Source of the DNA: S012-135 sp964423785
Lineage (GTDB): Bacteria; Desulfobacterota; Desulfobulbia; Desulfobulbales; S012-135
NCBI GenBank assembly: GCA_964423785.1
Contig: CAYRGZ010000020.1
Coordinates: 1 to 24,129, forward strand
Length of the DNA stretch: 24,129 nucleotides
Direction of reading: 5' to 3'
The position numbers and the translations under genes are program-made. Below, piece after piece: positions 16,191-23,956 of the stretch. The notes below the pieces were generated by a model. That model was given only the letters and a program-made list of their open reading frames with translations, made no database searches and had not been told where the DNA came from. How positions within the stretch are numbered: position 1 is the stretch's first letter; every line of letters begins with the position of its first letter.

Positions 16191-17902
16191 CGAATTGTTA
16201 CGCGGCCGGCAAAATTGAGCGGGACGCCGCCGAGCGGGGCGCGGTGCGTAAGCGGTGGACAGGACGCCTGCCGATCGCCCTCCTGTTTCCCAACACCTAT
16301 CCGGTGGGCATGGCGAATCTGGGATTCCAGATTCTCTACCGTCTGCTCAACCGGCGCGACGAGGTGGTGACCGAGCGGTTCTTCCTGCCCGCCGCTGGCC
16401 AGCCCCTGCGGTCGGTGGAGTCGCAACACCCCCTGGCCGATTTCCCGCTCGTCTTCGTGTCGTGCAGTTTCGAGGCCGATTACGCCACCGTGCCTGCCAT
16501 GCTGGCCATGGCCGACCTGCCGGTTCGCGCGGCCGACCGCGGCCGGCCGCGGCCCGGCGACCCCCTGGTGGTGGCCGGCGGCGTCGCCACCTTTCTCAAT
16601 CCCGAGCCCCTCTCCCCCTACATCGACTGTTTCCTCGTCGGCGAGGCGGAGCCGGTCATCGACCGGCTGCTCGATATCCTGCTCGACCTGGACGACGACC
16701 GGGAAACCCTCCTGCGTCGTCTGGCTGTCGAGGTGCCGGGCTGTTACGTTCCCTCCCTCTATGAAGTGCACTACCACCCGGACGGCACGGTGGCGTGGTT
16801 CGAGGCCCGGCACGGTGCGCCGTTGCCGGTGCGCCGCAACCGCGTCGTCGATCTGTCGGTGAGCGGCCACACGGCCATCGTTTCCGGCACGGCCCAGTTC
16901 CGGGATACCTTTCTCGTGGAACTCGGCCGGGGATGCAGCCGTGCTTGCCGGTTCTGTGCCGCCGGCTTCGTCTACCGGCCGCCGCGTCACTGGCGGGCCC
17001 GCGCTATCCTCGACGCCCTGGCCGAGCGGCCGGCCGATACCGATCGCGTCGGGCTGCTCGGCCTGGAGATGGTAGACGAGGAGACCCTGACCGTGGTGGC
17101 CGAGGCCCTGCTTGTCGACGGCTGCTCCCTGTCGTTTTCCTCCCTGCGGGCCGACGCGGTCGGCGGCCGGCTCCTGGAGGTGCTGGCCCGCAGCGACGTC
17201 AAGACCGCGGTCCTGGCCCCGGACGGACCGTCTGAACGGTTGCGGCGGGTGATCAACAAACAGATCGACCGCGACCAGGTATTGACCGCCGCCGCCCGCC
17301 TCGCCGAGGCAGGCATCTCCACCCTGAAACTCTACTTCATGCTGGGTCTGCCCACCGAGACCGACGAGGACCTCGAGGAGATGCTCGATTTGCTGCACGC
17401 CGTGGCGGAGTCAGTGGCGCCGGCGGTTCGGAACCGGCGCCGTGCTTTGCGTTTGCAGGCCAGCGTCTCCTGTTTCGTGCCCAAGCCGTGGACGCCCTTC
17501 CAGTTCCATCCCATGGCGGGGCTCGACGATCTCAAACGCCGCATCGGTTGGTTGCGGAAACATGCCGGCCGGGTGGCCGGGTTGCGGCTGCAGGTGGAGA
17601 AACCAGAGCACGCCCTCTACCAGGCGGTGCTCGCCCGCGGCGACCGGCGCCTCGGCGCCCATCTCGCCGCGTCCGCGGCTACGACGCCGGGGCGGTGGCT
17701 CCGGCTCCTGGTCCGGCGGGGCGTCGATCCCCTGTGGTATGCGGGACGGCAGCGGGGCCCCGACGAGGTGTTGCCGTGGGAAATCCTTGATAACGGGATC
17801 GACAAGCGGTATCTCTGGCAGGAGTACCAGCGGGGACTTGCGGAAAAGACGACGCCGGCCTGCCAGGTGGACCGGTGCCGGCGGTGCGGCGCCTGTGGGT
17901 GA
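16100..17902 (+). CDS. B12-binding-type radical SAM protein
   Basis: This protein of about 600 residues has an N-terminal cobalamin-binding-like domain (LPIALLFPNTYPVGMANLGFQILYRLLN and VFVSCSFEADY) followed by a radical SAM domain with the cluster-binding motif CSRACRFC (C279, C283, C286). A C-terminal cysteine cluster reads CQVDRCRRCGAC. It resembles the large uncharacterised family of B12-type radical SAM proteins often annotated near cell-envelope or ribosomal genes; the substrate is unknown. The start is uncertain. About 30 residues from ATG 16100 would be read from repeat copy D, and TTG 16160 and GTG 16244 are in-frame alternatives. The conserved-looking sequence NCYAAGKIE begins directly after the repeat. 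The histidine kinase gene follows after 7 bp. Confidence 0.85.
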   Translation: MAFLRGHQKYDFIEFTVCKPLNYRVRPGPTANCYAAGKIERDAAERGAVRKRWTGRLPIALLFPNTYPVGMANLGFQILYRLLNRRDEVVTERFFLPAAGQPLRSVESQHPLADFPLVFVSCSFEADYATVPAMLAMADLPVRAADRGRPRPGDPLVVAGGVATFLNPEPLSPYIDCFLVGEAEPVIDRLLDILLDLDDDRETLLRRLAVEVPGCYVPSLYEVHYHPDGTVAWFEARHGAPLPVRRNRVVDLSVSGHTAIVSGTAQFRDTFLVELGRGCSRACRFCAAGFVYRPPRHWRARAILDALAERPADTDRVGLLGLEMVDEETLTVVAEALLVDGCSLSFSSLRADAVGGRLLEVLARSDVKTAVLAPDGPSERLRRVINKQIDRDQVLTAAARLAEAGISTLKLYFMLGLPTETDEDLEEMLDLLHAVAESVAPAVRNRRRALRLQASVSCFVPKPWTPFQFHPMAGLDDLKRRIGWLRKHAGRVAGLRLQVEKPEHALYQAVLARGDRRLGAHLAASAATTPGRWLRLLVRRGVDPLWYAGRQRGPDEVLPWEILDNGIDKRYLWQEYQRGLAEKTTPACQVDRCRRCGACG

Positions 17903-17909
17903 AAAAAGG

Positions 17910-19337
17910 ATGCGGGTGGGTGGACAACGGGACAAGATGGCGGCCGGCGAGCCCTTTCAGCTCGTCAAGTTCTTTTCGTTTGCCAGCCTGCTCGTGCTCC
18001 TGGTCACCACCCTGGTGCTCACCTGGGTGATCTCCAAGTACGCCAGCAACTTGCTCATGGAGCGCAGCAAGGCCTACTCCCTGGTGCTGGCCGAAAATTT
18101 GAACCACCAGATTCTCTCTAATTTCGTCCTGCCCACCCTGGTCCAGTATCGCGCCATCCATCTGTCCGAAGAGCGCCAGTACCGCGCCCTCGACCGGGTG
18201 ATCCGCAACACGATTCACGGCATGAACGTCGAGCGGGTCTCCATCTACGATTCGGAAGAGAACATCATTTCCTACAGTACCGACGAAACCCTGCGGGGCA
18301 AGCGGGATGTCGGCGGGCGCGAGTACGAGCGGGCCCTGGCCGGCGAGAGCAACTCGGTGTTCGTCAGCGAGGGCGCCTGGTGGGCCATCATCCCGGGTGG
18401 GGAACAGCGGCGGTATCGGCTGCGGACCTATGTGCCGCTGCGCATGAGCCCGCAGATCGAGCAGGTCATGGGCGTCTTGGAGGTGGTCCTCGACCTGTCC
18501 GGCGATTTCGAGGCCATCGCTCGCTTTCAGGGCAGCATCCTCATCGCCTCCCTCGCCGTCATGGGCGGATTGTTCGTGGTCCTGCGGTTCATCGTCGTCC
18601 GGGCGGAGCGGATCATCGAGGAGCGGGCCGCCGAGCGCCGGCGGCTGGAGGAGAAGCTCAACCAGGCGGAGCGGCTCGCCGGCCTCGGCAAGATGATCGC
18701 CTCCGTCTCTCACGAGATCAAGAATCCGCTCGGTATCGTCAAGTCCACCGCCGAGATACTGCAGCGCAAGGCGTCGCCGGAAACGGCCCATTTGGCGGAG
18801 ATTATCGTCGAGGAAACCGGTCGCCTGGACGGTATCGTGCGGGAGTTTCTCGATTTTGCCCGGCCGCCGACTCCGCGCTATAGCCGGATGCGGCTGGACG
18901 AGCTGTGCGAACGGGTGCTGGCCTTCGCCCGGCCGGAGTTGGAGAAGAAGGCCATCGAATTGCGCTTCGATCGACCGCCCGAGGGGGTGTGGTGCGAGGC
19001 CGATCCCGATCTGCTCTACCGGGCCCTCTTGAACATCGTGGTCAACGGGGTGCAGGCGATGAACGACGGCGGCGTGCTGACGGTGACCCTCGGCGATCGG
19101 GCCGACGGCACCGTGGTCTGTGAGATCGCCGATACCGGCGTCGGCATGGACGAGGAGACCATGGCCCAGATCTTCCAGCCCTTTTTCACCGCCAAGCACC
19201 GGGGTACCGGCCTGGGGCTCGCCATCGTCAAGAACCTCGTCGACAGCCACCACGGCCAAGTGGAGGTGGAGAGCACTCCTGGTCAGGGAACGGTTTTTCG
19301 CGTTGTGTTGCCCGTCGTCCAGGAAAGGAAGGAGTAA
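17910..19337 (+). CDS. Membrane sensor histidine kinase
   Basis: This is a two-component sensor kinase of 475 residues. It has a first membrane helix (about 19-44), an extracytoplasmic sensor region (about 45-205), a second helix (about 208-230), a short coiled coil (EERAAERRRLEEKLNQAERLA), the HisKA phosphoacceptor SHEIKNPLG with H268, and the HATPase domain with NIVVNGVQAM, DTGVGMDEE and GTGLGLAIVK (432-441). The layout resembles NtrB/ZraS-type kinases. No response regulator is present in the window, so its partner must be elsewhere. ATG 17910 is used and ATG 17937 is possible; neither has a strong ribosome binding site. The gene is co-directional with the radical SAM gene and convergent with the next one. 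Confidence 0.93.
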   Translation: MRVGGQRDKMAAGEPFQLVKFFSFASLLVLLVTTLVLTWVISKYASNLLMERSKAYSLVLAENLNHQILSNFVLPTLVQYRAIHLSEERQYRALDRVIRNTIHGMNVERVSIYDSEENIISYSTDETLRGKRDVGGREYERALAGESNSVFVSEGAWWAIIPGGEQRRYRLRTYVPLRMSPQIEQVMGVLEVVLDLSGDFEAIARFQGSILIASLAVMGGLFVVLRFIVVRAERIIEERAAERRRLEEKLNQAERLAGLGKMIASVSHEIKNPLGIVKSTAEILQRKASPETAHLAEIIVEETGRLDGIVREFLDFARPPTPRYSRMRLDELCERVLAFARPELEKKAIELRFDRPPEGVWCEADPDLLYRALLNIVVNGVQAMNDGGVLTVTLGDRADGTVVCEIADTGVGMDEETMAQIFQPFFTAKHRGTGLGLAIVKNLVDSHHGQVEVESTPGQGTVFRVVLPVVQERKE

Positions 19338-19352
19338 GGGAACGGCGAATGT

Positions 19353-19676
19353 TCAGTCGCGCAGGGTGAGGGCGTGGCCGACACCGGCCACCCAGGCCCC
19401 GAGCACCAGGAAGCTGCCCAGGCCGGAGAGGATGCCGCCGGTGCCGGTGACCGCCGCCATGACGGCCGCCGGATCGCCGGTGCCGGACTCCATGGACGGC
19501 TGCAGGCTCTGCAGGATGGTTTCCGTCTGGCTGGCCAGGGCGAGGACGAGCAACAATAAGCCGGCGCTCGCCGTGAGCACCAGCACGGCACCCAGTTTTT
19601 GCCGGCCGCAGACCAGTTGGCCCAGACCCGGGAAGACCAGGCCGGAGAGCAAGACCGCCTTGATAGACCGCTTCAT
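19353..19676 (-). CDS. Small membrane protein with FPGLGQ motif
   Basis: This is a 107-residue hydrophobic protein with about three membrane segments (near 7-21, 28-49 and 80-101). The FPGLGQLVCGRQKLGA segment is typical of small TM2-like or DUF-type membrane proteins whose function is not known. The ATG at 19676 is preceded by GGGAGG at 7-bp spacing, which favours it over a longer frame reaching 19802. The gene ends 15 bp from the convergent kinase stop with no clear terminator between. A terminator upstream of it (19812-19846) ends the YkgJ transcript, so it probably has its own promoter, which I could not identify. Confidence 0.7.
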   Translation of the reverse strand: MKRSIKAVLLSGLVFPGLGQLVCGRQKLGAVLVLTASAGLLLLVLALASQTETILQSLQPSMESGTGDPAAVMAAVTGTGGILSGLGSFLVLGAWVAGVGHALTLRD

Positions 19677-19811
19677 GATCGCCTCCCTATCAGTCCGTTG
19701 CCAAAGGCATCCCTGGCTGACTATTACCCATAGCTTTCCCTGAACACCCCTGCTCCCCCTCGTCACGGCTCCAGGGTATCCTTCCGGCGGGCCGCCGGTC
19801 AAACGAAAAGC

Positions 19812-19846
19812 AAAAAAAACCGCCGGAGGGTGGTATCCCCGGCGGT
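19812..19846 (-). terminator. Intrinsic terminator after the YkgJ-type gene
   Basis: Read on the minus strand, an 8-bp stem ACCGCCGG/CCGGCGGT (19839-19846 with 19819-19826) is followed by a run of eight Us (A-run at 19812-19819 on +). It lies 44 bp downstream of the stop of the 19890-20864 gene and is well placed to end its transcript. Confidence 0.85.
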
Positions 19847-19889
19847 ATCGTGTTTGGCGGGATGTGTGGGAGGACGGGTGAGGCCGCTC

Positions 19890-20864
19890 TCACTTTTTTT
19901 CGGTCCCCTGGCGTTGGCGCTGTTGTTGCTGTGCCCGCAACTGGTCGCGCATCTGTTTGAGCTCTTCGTAGGTCTTTTCGGCCTCTTTGAGTTTTTCCTG
20001 CTGCTTGCGCTTGATCTCTTCGGCGGCGGCCTTGATCTTCTCCTCCTTCATCTTGAGATCGCCGGTATTGAAGATGGAGGAGGCGAGATACTTGAAGGAG
20101 AATTTCATCAGGGCCACGTCGTCGTGCTTGATCGTCTCCAGGGTCTCGTCGTCCACCTCGTAGATGTCGAGAAAGGAGCTCTCGAACACGAATTCCCGGA
20201 ACTTGTCCAGGTTGGTGGAGGCCATGAAGAACATCTTCTTGGCCTGTTCGCTCAAGGTGGCCTGGAAGCCGAAGGACTTGCGACGCATGACCAGTTCCAT
20301 CCACTCCTTGTTCATCTCGTCGGACTCGTCGATGCCCTGGTCGGCGCGCCATTCACGGATGGTCCACACCTTGTCCTCTTCGTGGCCCTTGCAATGCGGT
20401 TCCTTGACCAGGAAGTAGAATTCTTCCGACCCGCCGCCTTCGTTGGCGCCCTCGTGGAAATAGCTCATGCCGACGGGATAGTACCGGCAGGTGGTGGGGC
20501 GGGCCGGGTAGATGGTGCAGCCTTCCGGCGTGACGAAGGGACAGCGGCCTTCTTCGTCCAGGTGGAGTTTGACGCCGGGCATGTCGGTCTTCTCGAGGTA
20601 GGTGGGGGTGGTGAAGCGCAAGAGGAATTCGTCGGCGTCCAGGTTGCCGAGATAGCGCCGGATCCGCAGGATGTCGTACGGCGTGAGAATAATGTTGATG
20701 TGGCCGCAGCAGGCGGTGAAGCAAGATACCCCGGGGTGGCAGCGGAACTGCAGCTTGCTGTCCAGGGTGAGCTTGGCGGGGACGATGTGCGACGGGTTTT
20801 TGTCGAGGTTTGAAGCGTTGAGCCGCTCGGCGAGTTGTTCTTCGAAAGATTGTTTTTTGGTCAT
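19890..20864 (-). CDS. YkgJ-type cysteine-cluster protein with C-terminal coiled coil
   Basis: This 324-residue soluble protein has the YkgJ-family (zinc- or iron-chelating cysteine cluster) motifs: C42-x5-C48-x3-C52-C53 (CFTACCG) and, further on, C108, C116 and C126 in RCPFVTPEGCTIYPARPTTC. A helical middle region follows, then a highly charged coiled coil (about 268-324, rich in Lys, Glu and Gln). Members of this family are thought to bind a metal or Fe-S cluster, and the specific role is unknown. The start at 20864 is chosen because family sequence begins there and AGGACA precedes it; the frame is open to 20942. The gene is divergent from aprBA across a shared 420-bp intergenic region. Confidence 0.85.
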   Translation of the reverse strand: MTKKQSFEEQLAERLNASNLDKNPSHIVPAKLTLDSKLQFRCHPGVSCFTACCGHINIILTPYDILRIRRYLGNLDADEFLLRFTTPTYLEKTDMPGVKLHLDEEGRCPFVTPEGCTIYPARPTTCRYYPVGMSYFHEGANEGGGSEEFYFLVKEPHCKGHEEDKVWTIREWRADQGIDESDEMNKEWMELVMRRKSFGFQATLSEQAKKMFFMASTNLDKFREFVFESSFLDIYEVDDETLETIKHDDVALMKFSFKYLASSIFNTGDLKMKEEKIKAAAEEIKRKQQEKLKEAEKTYEELKQMRDQLRAQQQQRQRQGTEKK

Positions 20865-20938
20865 GGTGTCCTGTCCGGATAACGAGGTTCGAGGGAAACG
20901 GTCCCGACGGCTGACGAGGGGACCGGTGATGGAGGCCA

Positions 20939-20967
20939 ACAATAATCACCGACGCCCGTGATGTCAA
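20939..20967 (-). promoter_or_regulatory. Sigma-70-like promoter for the YkgJ-type gene
   Basis: On the minus strand, TTGACA (20967-20962) and TATTGT (20944-20939) are separated by exactly 17 bp. The predicted start site is near 20932, giving a leader of about 68 nt to the ATG at 20864. The -35 box is a perfect match and the -10 matches 4 of 6 positions. Confidence 0.6.
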
Positions 20968-21048
20968 ACGTCGATGTCGAACCTCCTGGGTGAGTCTGCT
21001 TGGAACTCCTCACCGGGTCGGCCGGAACCAAGCTGGACCATTTTTTTG

Positions 21049-21077
21049 TTGACAATCCCGGGACGAAAAATTATAAG
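21049..21077 (+). promoter_or_regulatory. Sigma-70-like promoter of aprBA
   Basis: TTGACA (21049-21054), a 17-bp spacer and TATAAG (21072-21077) form a near-consensus promoter, with the start site expected near 21084. It follows a T-run (21041-21047). It would produce a leader of about 200 nt before aprB, consistent with the strong expression expected of AprBA. Confidence 0.75.
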
Positions 21078-21091
21078 GTTCGGTGTGAAAA

Positions 21092-21216
21092 AAATGAGTG
21101 ATGGCTCATTTATTTCCACGCAGGCGGTTTTGAGATTTTTTATTGTTTTTTCGAAGCGTTACCTGTTGCCAGCCGGGAGCGACTCATGACGGTGGCGACC
21201 GGTTGTCTGCAACCGG
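21092..21216 (+). promoter_or_regulatory. Hairpins in the aprB leader
   Basis: Two perfect hairpins lie in the leader: AAATGAG/CTCATTT at 21092-21111, almost at the transcript's 5' end, and CCGGTTG/CAACCGG with a 4-nt loop at 21199-21216, about 68 bp before aprB. Terminal hairpins of the first kind can stabilise abundant mRNAs. No known riboswitch was recognised. Confidence 0.5.
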
Positions 21217-21271
21217 GAAGGATGCTGATAAGTATGGTCCGGTTCTCGGATCGAAACAGTCAATCTCAATG

Positions 21272-21277
21272 AGGAGG
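21272..21277 (+). promoter_or_regulatory. aprB ribosome binding site
   Basis: A consensus AGGAGG lies 7 bp before the aprB ATG, which fixes the start. Confidence 0.9.
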
Positions 21278-21284
21278 TATGTAA

Positions 21285-21713
21285 ATGCCAAGCTACGTCG
21301 ATCCTTCAAAATGTGATGGTTGCAAGGGTGGTGACAAGACCGCTTGCATGTACATCTGCCCCAACGATTTGATGGTCCTCAACAAGGAGGAGATGAGGGC
21401 CTACAATCAGGAGCCGGATGCATGCTGGGAGTGTTACTCCTGTGTCAAGATCTGCCCGCAGGGCGCCATCGCCGTCCGTGCCTACGCTGACTTCGTCCCC
21501 ATGGGCGGTCAGGTGCATCCGATGCGGAGCTCCGACTCCATCATGTGGACCGTCAAGTTCCGGAACGGCAACATCAAGCGGTTTAAGTTCCCGATCCGGA
21601 CCACCCCGGAAGGCGGCGCCAACGCCTACGAGGGTGCCAAGGGCGAGAACCTGAACGACGAGCGGCTGTTCGGTGAGGCCGAGCTGCCCCAGCCCACTGC
21701 GCTCGCCAAGTAA
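21285..21713 (+). CDS. aprB: Adenylylsulfate reductase, beta subunit AprB
   Basis: AprB is the iron-sulfur subunit of dissimilatory APS reductase, passing electrons to AprA in the cytoplasm. The 142-residue protein has two ferredoxin-type [4Fe-4S] motifs: C10, C13, C21, C25 (with the longer spacing, KGGDKTA, typical of AprB) and C47, C50, C53, C57 (CWECYSCVKICPQGA). A beta region and a C-terminal tail that wraps the alpha subunit follow. The length is at the short end for the family. It is followed by aprA after 67 bp, the usual order, and codon use is strongly biased as in highly expressed genes. Confidence 0.98.
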   Translation: MPSYVDPSKCDGCKGGDKTACMYICPNDLMVLNKEEMRAYNQEPDACWECYSCVKICPQGAIAVRAYADFVPMGGQVHPMRSSDSIMWTVKFRNGNIKRFKFPIRTTPEGGANAYEGAKGENLNDERLFGEAELPQPTALAK

Positions 21714-21765
21714 TTCTGGCTAACTAGAACCGAATCGAGACGTTTCGTTCAATTAAAGATTTTTC

Positions 21766-21772
21766 AAGGAGG
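21766..21772 (+). promoter_or_regulatory. aprA ribosome binding site
   Basis: AAGGAGG lies 8 bp before the aprA ATG, so aprA has its own strong initiation signal and does not depend on coupling with aprB. Confidence 0.9.
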
Positions 21773-21780
21773 ATTCCAGT

Positions 21781-23796
21781 ATGGCACTGCCGAACAAACC
21801 GCTGGGCGAACTGCCCGCCGTAACCAATCCGGAGATCGCCGAGCACGAGTGTGATATCCTCATCGTGGGTGGTGGTATGGCCGCCTGCGGTGCCGCCTTC
21901 GAGATCAAGAAGTGGGCGCCCGACGATATGAAGATCATCCTGGTCGACAAGGCCGCCATGGAGCGTTCCGGCGCCGTCGCCCAGGGCCTGTCCGCCATCA
22001 ACACCTACATCGGCGAGAACCGGATCGAGAACTACGTCAAGATGGTCCGCAACGACCTGATGGGCGTCGTCCGTGAGGACCTGATCTACGACCTCGGCCG
22101 GCACGTCGACCGCTCCGTCGAGCTGTTCGAGGAGTGGGGTCTGCCGATCTGGAAGAAGGCCGACGACGGCTCCAACCTCGACGGCGCCAAGCCCGCCCCC
22201 AGCCTGAAGGAAGGCGGCAAGCCGGTCCGGACCGGTAAGTGGCAGATCATGATCAACGGCGAGTCCTACAAGTGCATCGTCGCCGAGGCCGCCAAGAAGG
22301 CCCTGGGCGAAGAGAACATCATGGAGCGTGTCTTCATCGTCAAGCTCCTGCTCGACAAGAACGTCGAGAACCGGATCGCCGGTGCCGCGGGCTTCTCCGT
22401 CCGCGAGAACAAGGTTCACGTCTTCAAGGCCAAGGCGATCATCTGCGCCTGCGGCGGTGCGGTCAATATCTTCCGGCCGCGGTCCACGGGCGAGGGCAAG
22501 GGCCGCGCCTGGTACCCGGTCTGGAACGCCGGCTCCACCTACACCATGTGCGCCCAGGTCGGTGCTACCCTGACCATGATGGAAAACCGGTTCACGCCGG
22601 CCCGCTTCAAGGACGGCTACGGCCCGGTCGGCGCCTGGTTCCTGCTGTTCAAGGCCAAGGTGCAGAACGGTCTCGGTGAGTTCTACGCCAACAGCGACGC
22701 CGTCAAGGAAGAGCTCGCCAAGTACATGCCGTACGGCCAGTCGCCGGTCACCCCGACCTGCCTGCGGAACCACCTGATGCTCAACGAGATGAAGGCCGGC
22801 CGCGGTCCCATCTACATGGCCACCGACGTCGCCCTCAACTCCTTCCTCGATGAGAAGCGGGAGCAGGGCATGGACGAGAAGACCATCAAGAAGTTCTGGA
22901 AGCACCTCGAGTCCGAGGCCTGGGAGGACTTCCTCGACATGTCCGTCGGTCAGGCCGGTCTGTGGGCCGGTATGAACATCGAGCCGGAGAAGGTCGGCTC
23001 CGAGATCATGCCCACCGAGCCGTACATGCTGGGTTCCCACTCCGGCTGCTGCGGCATCTGGGTCTCCGGCCCGAACGAGGACTGGGTGCCCGAGGTCGAT
23101 GGCCCGCGTTCCCACCAGTACAAGTGGGGCTACAACCGCATGACCACGGTGGACGGCCTGTTCACCGCTGGTGACGGTGTCGGCGCTTCGGGTCACAAGT
23201 TCTCCTCCGGCTCCCACTGCGAGGGCCGGATCGTCGCCAAGCAGGCCGTGAAGTTCGTCCAGGATCATCCGGACTTCACGCCCGAGCTCGAGAAGACCGC
23301 TCAGGAGCTGGCCGACGAGATCTACGCGCCGGTCAAGCGGTACTACGAGCACGTCGGCGCCACCACCGCCGCCGATGTCAACCCCAACTACATCAAGCCG
23401 AAGCACCTGATGGAGCGGCTGATGAAGGCCACCGACGAGTACGGCGGCGGTGTCGCCACCTACTACATGACCAGTGGCAAGCTGCTCAACATCTGCCTCG
23501 ACCTGCTGAAGATGCTGCGCGAGGACGCCGAGCTGATGGCTGCCGGCGACCTGCACGAGCTGCTGCGGGCCTGGGAGAACTACCACCGCATCTGGTGCGT
23601 CGAGACCCACATCCGCCACATCGAGTTCCGCAAGGAGTCCCGCTATCCGGGCTTCTACTACCGGAGCGACTACCCGACCTGCGACGACGAGAACTGGCGT
23701 TGCTTCGTCAACTCCACCTACGATCCGAAGAGCGGCGAGTGGAAGTGCGAGAAGGTCGAGTGCATCAACATCATCGAGACCGATCCGTGGATCTGA
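21781..23796 (+). CDS. aprA: Adenylylsulfate reductase, alpha subunit AprA
   Basis: AprA is the FAD subunit that reduces APS to AMP and sulfite, the second activation step of sulfate reduction, or runs in reverse in sulfur oxidisers and disproportionators. The 671-residue protein has the FAD-binding motif DILIVGGGMAACGAAFE (GGGMAACG at 30-37), an ERSGAVAQGLSAINTY segment, NRFTPARFKDGYGPVGAW (with the arginine expected at the substrate channel), the SHSGCCGIWVSGP segment that holds the active-site histidine, and GDGVGASGHKFSSGSHCEGR near the flavin. Length and sequence are typical of Desulfobacterota enzymes. A strong terminator follows 32 bp downstream; qmo genes are not present in the 333 bp that remain. 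Confidence 0.98.
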   Translation: MALPNKPLGELPAVTNPEIAEHECDILIVGGGMAACGAAFEIKKWAPDDMKIILVDKAAMERSGAVAQGLSAINTYIGENRIENYVKMVRNDLMGVVREDLIYDLGRHVDRSVELFEEWGLPIWKKADDGSNLDGAKPAPSLKEGGKPVRTGKWQIMINGESYKCIVAEAAKKALGEENIMERVFIVKLLLDKNVENRIAGAAGFSVRENKVHVFKAKAIICACGGAVNIFRPRSTGEGKGRAWYPVWNAGSTYTMCAQVGATLTMMENRFTPARFKDGYGPVGAWFLLFKAKVQNGLGEFYANSDAVKEELAKYMPYGQSPVTPTCLRNHLMLNEMKAGRGPIYMATDVALNSFLDEKREQGMDEKTIKKFWKHLESEAWEDFLDMSVGQAGLWAGMNIEPEKVGSEIMPTEPYMLGSHSGCCGIWVSGPNEDWVPEVDGPRSHQYKWGYNRMTTVDGLFTAGDGVGASGHKFSSGSHCEGRIVAKQAVKFVQDHPDFTPELEKTAQELADEIYAPVKRYYEHVGATTAADVNPNYIKPKHLMERLMKATDEYGGGVATYYMTSGKLLNICLDLLKMLREDAELMAAGDLHELLRAWENYHRIWCVETHIRHIEFRKESRYPGFYYRSDYPTCDDENWRCFVNSTYDPKSGEWKCEKVECINIIETDPWI

Positions 23797-23828
23797 TCGG
23801 CGCCTCGTTGATTCTCGCCTAGCATGAT

Positions 23829-23864
23829 AATCTCCAGGCATCCTCGTGATGCCTGGAGATTTTT
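23829..23864 (+). terminator. Intrinsic terminator of aprBA
   Basis: A perfect 14-bp stem, AATCTCCAGGCATC (23829-23842) with GATGCCTGGAGATT (23848-23861) and a 5-nt loop, runs into TTTTT (23860-23864). It lies 32 bp after the aprA stop. Confidence 0.93.
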
Positions 23865-23919
23865 CATACCTGGGGTGCCGCTTCGCCGGCCTTTTTCGAG
23901 AAAGAAGCGCCTTACGAAA

Positions 23920-23956
23920 AAACCTGCTTGCAAAACTGCGCAGGTTTGTTTAATTG
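23920..23956 (+). terminator. Second possible terminator hairpin
   Basis: AAACCTGC (23920-23927) pairs with GCAGGTTT (23940-23947) and is followed by the U-rich GTTTAATT. It could be a backup terminator for aprBA or end a transcript from the right on neither strand; the stem is only 8 bp with a 12-nt loop. Confidence 0.4.

Noticed and set aside
19677..19802. Longer N-terminus of the small membrane protein
   Set aside because: The upstream frame has no membrane-protein character, while a good ribosome binding site sits before the ATG at 19676.
21045..21054. Rex- or HcpR-like operator around TTGTTGACAA at the aprBA -35 box
   Set aside because: The short palindrome is mostly the -35 box itself and does not match a full operator of either regulator.
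21094..21189. 31-residue leader peptide in the aprB 5' region
   Set aside because: It would start about 10 nt from the predicted transcript end with no ribosome binding site, and its ATG is inside a hairpin. No codon run suggests attenuation.
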